A stretch of DNA of 64,000 nt from Mucilaginibacter yixingensis (GTDB lineage: Bacteria > Bacteroidota > Bacteroidia > Sphingobacteriales > Sphingobacteriaceae), in the NCBI RefSeq assembly GCF_041080815.1, contig NZ_CP160205.1, positions 4,464,001 through 4,528,000 on the forward strand, in the 5' to 3' direction. A model generated the notes under the pieces. That model saw only the letters and a program-made list of their open reading frames with translations, was not told where the DNA came from and did not search any database. The translations under genes were made by a program, and so were the position numbers. Positions 59,147-64,000 of the stretch are shown piece by piece. Positions within the stretch are counted from its first letter, which is position 1. Every line of letters starts with the position of its first letter.

Positions 59147-61204
59147 CTACTTCAACAATTCGCCCATCTTTTCAAAAAGTTCGTCAGGCTTAAACGGTTT
59201 GGAGATAAACTCGTTCATGCCGATGGCCAGGCAGCGCTCCCGCTCGCCCTGGATCGTATGGGCCGTAATGGCAATGATAGGCACATTTCTTTTATCATCT
59301 GCCAACGCACGAATCTGGCGGGTTGCTTCGTAACCATCCATCTCGGGCATTTGCAAGTCCATCAGTACCATATCAAAATGCGAGCTGTTAAACTTATTGA
59401 GAGCTACTTTTCCGTTCTCCGCTTCCTCGGCCTCAAAGCCTTTCTTTTGCAGCATTTTATTAACCATTAAGCGGTTCATCGGGTTATCATCAACTACCAA
59501 CACACGAACACGTCCATCTTTTGGAGACAGTATTTCCCGCTGAGGCAGATCAATCTCCTCTACCTGTTCCGGCAGCTGACCACCCTTTAGTTTAAGGAAC
59601 GACAAGCGGAAGTAAAACTCAGATCCCCGGCCCTGCTGGCTGTTTACGTGCACTTTGCCGCCCTGCAATTCTACTAATTGCTTCACAATACTCAACCCCA
59701 GCCCTGCGCCGCCAAACCGGCGCTCAGGACCAGACTCTGCCTGTTCAAAGCTTTCAAATATTTTTTCTTTCACATCTTCAGCAACACCTACACCGGTATC
59801 GGTAACGCTAAACTCCAGTTCCAGGTGATGCTGCTGATCGTCTACCACCTGAATGGAAATCCCTACTCGCCCCCGGGTTGTAAACTTAAAGGCGTTAGCC
59901 AGCAGGTTATAAAGCACCTGCCACAATCGTTTGGCATCGCCCAACAACACTTCGGGGACATTATGATCTACATAAATCTGAAAATGAATGTCTTTCCCAG
60001 CGGCCCGCGGCAACATTTCTGCAGACAGCTCATCAATCATCTGGTGCAGGTTAAAAGGCATGGCCTCTAACACCACATTGCCGGATTCGATCTTGGAGAA
60101 ATCGAGTATATCGTTCAGAATATTCAGCAGTTCTTCTGCAGCCAGGATCTGGAATTTGATATAATCTTTCTGCTCCTTGCTCACCGTGGCATCCTCCAGT
60201 AAATGGGCAAAACCCAAAATGGCATTCATCGGCGTGCGTAGCTCGTGGCTCATATTCATCAGGAACAGTCGCTTTACCTTTTCTGATGCCTCGGCACGCT
60301 CCTGCTCTTTTTGCAAATGTTGTTCTTTCTCCCGGAGAGCCAGTATGCTTGCCTCCAGCTTATCTGCCATCTGGTTAAAAGCCACGGCCAATGCACCAAT
60401 TTCATCCTTAGAATACACGCGTGCACGCCTGGTCAGCCGCCCCAGACTAAATTCAAGGGCGGCCTCATTGATGGCCGAAATACCTTCTTCAATCTTATTA
60501 CTTACCGAGATGGTGATTAAAATACTGGTGGTACCAATGGTAAGCGAAAGCATAAGCAGCACTTTGCGCACCAGGTTTTCCAACCAGCGCGCACCCTCGC
60601 CCAACGTTGCTGAAAAACCATCCTCCATAGTAGTTAACCGCTGGTTGATGTAGGTCATCTCGCCCAGCGCCTCCTCCATGTAAGCCTGCCGCGGACCAAA
60701 AGTTACAATTTGCGTATGCAGGGTATCGCCTATTCGTTCCAGCCGCTCAATCATAGGATCAGCATCGGCCCAAATTGAAAATGCTTTGTTGAGATAATAA
60801 GTTTTTTGGAAACGCTGCAGCAGGTTGATCATCCCGTCCACATCGGCCGGATGATTTTTACCTTGCAAAAAACCGCGACGGGCTTTCTCCAGATCAGGGT
60901 GCTTTTTTTGCAGCTCTGCGCGTGTTTGCTTATCCCCTTTAGATACCTCTAAGAACTTTTTAAACGCCTGATAGTCTTTCTCATTATGCGAATAGGCATA
61001 CATGCGGAGGTAAAGCACTGCATCTTTTTCGGCTTTAGACCACAGGCCCTCGGCGGCAACAAAAGACCGTACCGATGACAGTGTGCTAACCGAAAACCAC
61101 AGTGTGCATAATTCAACGGTTACCAGCAACGCCATAATCCCCACCGTAAAATACAGTTTACGGGATATGGATATGTCATTCAACCTTTTGCTAAATGAGA
61201 ACAT
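59147..61204 (-). CDS. Hybrid sensor histidine kinase/response regulator
   Basis: This is a 685-aa membrane kinase. Two membrane helices (about 17-39 and 212-234) bracket a helical extracytoplasmic sensor domain of about 170 residues. A HAMP-like linker follows (about 235-290, with YSKDEIGALAVAFNQMADKL), then a HisKA domain with phospho-acceptor His320 (NMSHELRTPMN). The HATPase domain has N-box NLLANAFKF (433-441), G1 DTGVG and G2 GGAGLGL. The C-terminal receiver has Asp616 (VLMDLQMP) and Lys669. Such hybrids start multistep phosphorelays; no partner phosphotransfer protein is seen here. It stands alone, minus strand. Confidence 0.95.
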   Translation of the reverse strand: MFSFSKRLNDISISRKLYFTVGIMALLVTVELCTLWFSVSTLSSVRSFVAAEGLWSKAEKDAVLYLRMYAYSHNEKDYQAFKKFLEVSKGDKQTRAELQKKHPDLEKARRGFLQGKNHPADVDGMINLLQRFQKTYYLNKAFSIWADADPMIERLERIGDTLHTQIVTFGPRQAYMEEALGEMTYINQRLTTMEDGFSATLGEGARWLENLVRKVLLMLSLTIGTTSILITISVSNKIEEGISAINEAALEFSLGRLTRRARVYSKDEIGALAVAFNQMADKLEASILALREKEQHLQKEQERAEASEKVKRLFLMNMSHELRTPMNAILGFAHLLEDATVSKEQKDYIKFQILAAEELLNILNDILDFSKIESGNVVLEAMPFNLHQMIDELSAEMLPRAAGKDIHFQIYVDHNVPEVLLGDAKRLWQVLYNLLANAFKFTTRGRVGISIQVVDDQQHHLELEFSVTDTGVGVAEDVKEKIFESFEQAESGPERRFGGAGLGLSIVKQLVELQGGKVHVNSQQGRGSEFYFRLSFLKLKGGQLPEQVEEIDLPQREILSPKDGRVRVLVVDDNPMNRLMVNKMLQKKGFEAEEAENGKVALNKFNSSHFDMVLMDLQMPEMDGYEATRQIRALADDKRNVPIIAITAHTIQGERERCLAIGMNEFISKPFKPDELFEKMGELLK

Positions 61205-61288
61205 TTACAAACTAATCAGACAAAAAAATCAGGTTCATTTTAAATAAAGGTGGATCGGAAAATACAAATTTAGGTTTTTAGGATTAAC

Positions 61289-61330
61289 TATTATGCAGAC
61301 AGGCAATTATAATTGCCTGTCTGCATAATA
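61289..61330. repeat. 42-bp perfect palindrome over the 3' end of the small HTH gene
   Basis: The two 21-base arms are exact complements with no loop; the centre is AATTATAATT (61306-61315). It contains the last six codons and the stop (61309-61307) of the minus-strand gene. No T-tract follows on the minus strand, so it is not a standard terminator. Confidence 0.9.
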
Positions 61331-61645
61331 TTCGGGTTTGATGGCCATACCCAGCAGGCATGGTTTATGCTTTTCAAGCACTTTTTTCCACCAGAAACAA
61401 TATTTACGCGGGTAGGTAACCTGGGCAACGTGATCACGTTTGCTCAGGCCTTCCTGTACCAATAGTTTGTACATTACTTTGCGGGCGTGGTCTGCCACAG
61501 AGTGCGAACGCTCTGAGTAACCATAGTGAGCGTTAATGGACTTGTTGGTCTTTCCAGACAGGATGTGCTCAAAAATTTCGATGTGCTGCGTAGAAAACTT
61601 TTTTGTACGCAGCAATGGGCGGCAAGAATGAAGATGTTGTTCCAT
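61307..61645 (-). CDS. Small LuxR-like HTH protein at the end of a PorP-OmpA operon
   Basis: This 112-aa protein has a central segment, FEHILSGKTNKSINAHYGYSERSHSVADHARKVMYKLL (about 25-62), with the spacing of a LuxR/GerE helix-turn-helix, although key positions differ from the consensus. The ends are rich in Lys, Trp and Cys (YCFWWKKVLEKHKPCLLG) and match nothing I know. Its ATG comes 2 nt after the stop of the OmpA gene, so translation is probably coupled. The C-terminal codons lie inside a 42-bp palindrome. Function is unknown; a DNA-binding regulator of the operon is a guess. Confidence 0.65.
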   Translation of the reverse strand: MEQHLHSCRPLLRTKKFSTQHIEIFEHILSGKTNKSINAHYGYSERSHSVADHARKVMYKLLVQEGLSKRDHVAQVTYPRKYCFWWKKVLEKHKPCLLGMAIKPEYYADRQL

Positions 61646-61647
61646 AA

Positions 61648-63621
61648 CTATTCTTCTACTTTTAAAACTGTGAATTCGGTTCTTCGGTTTAATTGGCGCC
61701 CTTCGGGATTGTCTTTTCCGTTAGGCAGTGAGTTTGGTGCAATTGGTTTGCTTTTACCATATCCTTTGGCAAATACCCTGGCATTGTCTACATCGCTGGC
61801 AATAATGTAATCTACACATGATTGTGCCCGGCGTTGAGACAAGTCTATGTTGTAAGCATCGCTACCAATAGAATCGGTGTGCGAGCTTAGTTCGATCTTA
61901 ATTTTTGGATTATCCTTCATAATCTTCACCAGATCGTTCAGCACTGTTTTTGACTCAGGGCGTAGAGTGGCCATGTTGAAATCGTACAGAATGTTTTGAA
62001 TAACGATAGGCTTGTTCACCACAAACGGCTGCAGGCACAAATCTGGATTGAACAGCGTATCGCCTTTCATTTTAGCGCCATGCTGTACAATTGGCAGCAC
62101 TTTAGTAAAGTATCCGCTTTTCTCAATCACCAAATTATATGGGCGCTGGGTAGCTACGGCAAAGCTATATTTACCATCGGCACCTAAAACCTCTTCTTTA
62201 ACGGGAGTTTTAGAAATAGAATCAAGGAAGGTAACCTTTGCGCCTGCCAGGGCTTTGTGGGTTTCGCAGTCAACTACCAGGCCCGAGAGAACGTAGCGCT
62301 TATCAGTAGCCGTAAACAGATCCAAACAACAATCAGACTCGCGGTCTGAGCTGATATAAAATTTCTTCGGATCAGTTTTATCAGGATAGTAATACAGGTC
62401 GTCTTTAGCCGAGTTAACCGGGAAACCCATGTTATGCGCTTTACTCCACTCCACGCCGTTGTAGTTAGCCTCATACAAATCAAAGCCACCCAGGCCGATC
62501 ATTCCTTTTGAACTGTATACCATGCGTTTGTCGGCATCGCTGTAATAAGGCGCCTGCTCATCGGCACTGGTATTAATATTAGCGCCCAGGTTGGTAGAGT
62601 TTACCGGCTGACCATCGGCGCCCAGATCTGCAACCCAGATATCATAGCCCCCCTGTCCGCCAGCTTTGTTTGATACAAACAACAACTTTTTACCGCCAAA
62701 GGCTACACATGGCTGTATAGCGCTAAAGCTATCGGCATTTACGTTACCGTTCAGTTTTACTAATGCCCCCCAGCCTTGTGCCTTTTTGTTAGAAAAATAG
62801 ATACCATGAATAGTTTTGGCACCGTCTTTATACCAACGGGTGATGTACATGCGCGAGCCATCTGGCGTAAAGGCCGGCGTTCCATATTCTACATCCTTTT
62901 TGCTTTCGCCCTCAAAATGTACAATCTCAGGCTTGGCAATGCCGCCGGCCGCAAACTCATATACGCGGTTAAGGCGTTTTTTATCATCCTTCAGCATGCG
63001 CGATGAGGTGAACCATGAGCGCCCATCTCTGGTCTGCAGCGCATAGTTTGATCCGTCAGAGTTCCAATCGCCTTTCATCTTGGTCAGATCAGCCAGCATG
63101 GGGTATTTGTATTGCTCTTTGGCAAAGCGGCAATTTTCCATCTCTTTATTGGCTTGCTCTATGTATTTATTGTCGCCTTTGTAGTTGGCTGTAAACTGGG
63201 TAAGCTGTGCAATAGCCTCATCAAAATGCTGGTTAGCACGCAAACACACGCCGTACCAGTAACGGGCCAGCGGATACTTACTCTCATAGTTGGCATTCAG
63301 CACGCGGTAGTACCAGCCCTCGGCCTCCAGGTAGTTCTCATATCCGCGATATGATTCTGCCAACTGGAAGGCCACGTAGATCTGCTCAGGCACTTTGTCT
63401 GTGCTCTTTTTAACGGCAACCGACTGGAACGGCAGCACCGCAGACGGCGTCATTTGCATGCCATTGGCTGCTTCCTTGTAGTAATAAGCTGCCTCATAAT
63501 AGTCTTTGTTGTTGAACGATTTGTCGCCCTGTTCTTTATAATCACTTTTATATTGCGCAAACAGCGCAGCCGGTGCGGCCAGCAGAGCGAGCGATAGCAG
63601 AATAGTAGATTTCTTGATCAT
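61648..63621 (-). CDS. OmpA-family protein with TPR and propeller-like repeats (PorE/SprF-associated type)
   Basis: The ATG at 63621 (MIKKSTILLSLALLAAPAALFAQ) gives a signal peptide and 657 residues. A TPR-like part (about 25-150: GDKSFNNKDYYEAAYYYKEAANG, ARYWYGVCLRANQHFDEAIAQLTQF) is followed by PD40/WD40-like propeller repeats (about 190-430: GYDIWVADLGADGQPVNSTNLG, GGFDLYEANYNG). Then come a carboxypeptidase-regulatory domain (about 440-520) and a C-terminal OmpA peptidoglycan-binding domain (about 535-655, ILYDFNMATLRPESKTVLNDL...SSHTDSIGSDAYNIDLSQRRA). This is the layout of T9SS accessory proteins encoded beside PorP/SprF, which lies 14 nt upstream. It should tether the PorP barrel to peptidoglycan. 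Confidence 0.9.
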   Translation of the reverse strand: MIKKSTILLSLALLAAPAALFAQYKSDYKEQGDKSFNNKDYYEAAYYYKEAANGMQMTPSAVLPFQSVAVKKSTDKVPEQIYVAFQLAESYRGYENYLEAEGWYYRVLNANYESKYPLARYWYGVCLRANQHFDEAIAQLTQFTANYKGDNKYIEQANKEMENCRFAKEQYKYPMLADLTKMKGDWNSDGSNYALQTRDGRSWFTSSRMLKDDKKRLNRVYEFAAGGIAKPEIVHFEGESKKDVEYGTPAFTPDGSRMYITRWYKDGAKTIHGIYFSNKKAQGWGALVKLNGNVNADSFSAIQPCVAFGGKKLLFVSNKAGGQGGYDIWVADLGADGQPVNSTNLGANINTSADEQAPYYSDADKRMVYSSKGMIGLGGFDLYEANYNGVEWSKAHNMGFPVNSAKDDLYYYPDKTDPKKFYISSDRESDCCLDLFTATDKRYVLSGLVVDCETHKALAGAKVTFLDSISKTPVKEEVLGADGKYSFAVATQRPYNLVIEKSGYFTKVLPIVQHGAKMKGDTLFNPDLCLQPFVVNKPIVIQNILYDFNMATLRPESKTVLNDLVKIMKDNPKIKIELSSHTDSIGSDAYNIDLSQRRAQSCVDYIIASDVDNARVFAKGYGKSKPIAPNSLPNGKDNPEGRQLNRRTEFTVLKVEE

Positions 63622-63635
63622 GATACAATTGTGAT

Positions 63636-64000
63636 TTAAAGCCTTGGACAAATAGGTTCAGGTTCTTGTATTCTTTTGCGGAACACGTAGCTAATAGAAA
63701 GCTCCAGACCGCCCGCACCGTTTGTTGCTCTACTGAGCGACGTGGTGTTAAAATCATAACTTACCCCAATAATGGTATTGTTTACGTGGTAGCCCACATC
63801 GGCAATAGCCGCATCGTGTATGCGATACATGGCACCCATAATCAGGCCGTTATTCTGTTGAAACTTCATCTCCGAGTAGGCGCCCATGGCAAACTCATTG
63901 GTTTTTTGCTGCTGGATATATAAAGCATTAGGAGTAATATCAAACAAATCTGACGCCTTGATGCGTAAACCACCATGGAAGGTATAACGCAGCGGCACTT
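63636..64000 (-). CDS. PorP/SprF-family type IX secretion outer-membrane protein (5' end beyond window)
   Basis: The C-terminal 120 residues or so of a barrel protein are visible; the reading frame is still open at the window edge, so the start lies outside. The text FDITPNALYIQQQKTNEFAMGAYSEMKF, GAMYRIHDAAIADVGYHVNNTIIGVSYDFNTTSLSRATNGAGGLELSISYVFRK is the typical end of PorP/SprF proteins. SprF-like proteins help export or anchor a specific large adhesin, often encoded just upstream. The following OmpA-family gene is 14 nt away. Confidence 0.9.
   Translation of the reverse strand, partial: VPLRYTFHGGLRIKASDLFDITPNALYIQQQKTNEFAMGAYSEMKFQQNNGLIMGAMYRIHDAAIADVGYHVNNTIIGVSYDFNTTSLSRATNGAGGLELSISYVFRKRIQEPEPICPRL

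Noticed and set aside
61307..61645. Full LuxR regulator
   Set aside because: Only an HTH-like segment with off-consensus residues is present; no receiver or sensing domain, so the name is kept tentative.

Overview
The window looks like a chromosomal segment from a member of the Bacteroidota, most likely Sphingobacteriaceae (Mucilaginibacter/Pedobacter-like). The grounds are: a malic enzyme-ruvA-sprA gene order; type IX secretion and gliding genes (sprA, a RemB-like barrel, PorP/SprF plus OmpA proteins, a cargo protein with a type-B C-terminal sorting domain); Bacteroidota families such as DUF4270, DUF2480, DUF6427 and DUF5684; and repeated promoter boxes of the form TAnnTTTG. Species assignment is inference. 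I saw no tRNA, rRNA, insertion sequence, prophage or CRISPR array.

Layout. 1-8744: C-terminal part of malic enzyme, ruvA and the giant sprA translocon gene. 9001-12702: two tandem AsmA-like membrane-anchored paralogues on the minus strand. 12822-18162: miaB, a sigma-54 activator without a sensory domain, lptE, a Pro/Glu-rich protein and secG. 18563-21746: groES, groEL and an MscS channel. 21982-33966 (minus): a RemB/Wzi-like barrel, gmd, DUF3109, DUF3108, DUF2480, a PpiD-like chaperone, lptC, an outer-membrane barrel, coaX, purQ, DUF6427 and a cupin. 34438-40554 (minus): a tight six-gene operon (SpoIIM, polytopic membrane protein, DUF4129, DUF4350, MoxR ATPase, DUF58), with a divergent RDD gene at 40649. 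41419-46070: DUF2752 and DUF5684 membrane proteins, L-serine dehydratase and a secreted YVTN-propeller protein. 46117-55097: an MG2-domain protein, pgpA, a lipoprotein, panC, a half-length glycogen-synthase-like protein, a DUF4270 lipoprotein and glmS. 55238-59008: an AraC regulator, two short-chain dehydrogenases and OxyR. 59147-64000 (minus): a hybrid histidine kinase, then a PorP/SprF-OmpA surface operon ending in a small HTH protein.

How genes work together. Much of the window serves the cell envelope: SecG and the PpiD-like protein at the inner membrane, LptC and LptE for LPS export, SprA and PorP/OmpA for type IX secretion, Gmd and GlmS for sugar precursors, and PgpA for phospholipid. 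The rest is mainly cofactor and nucleotide synthesis (PanC, CoaX, PurQ), tRNA modification, protein folding and redox regulation.

The most unusual features are in the non-coding layer. Five intergenic nested palindromes share GTCAT...ATGAC-like ends. Four gene spacers are built from locus-specific degenerate words. A palindromic repeat is inserted in frame in miaB. A rod-shaped RNA candidate with its own promoter-like boxes lies near 34037. A 42-bp perfect palindrome contains the stop codon of the small HTH gene. The best candidate for an undescribed protein system is the SpoIIM/DUF4129/DUF4350/MoxR/DUF58/RDD cluster; the PorP-OmpA-HTH operon is second.
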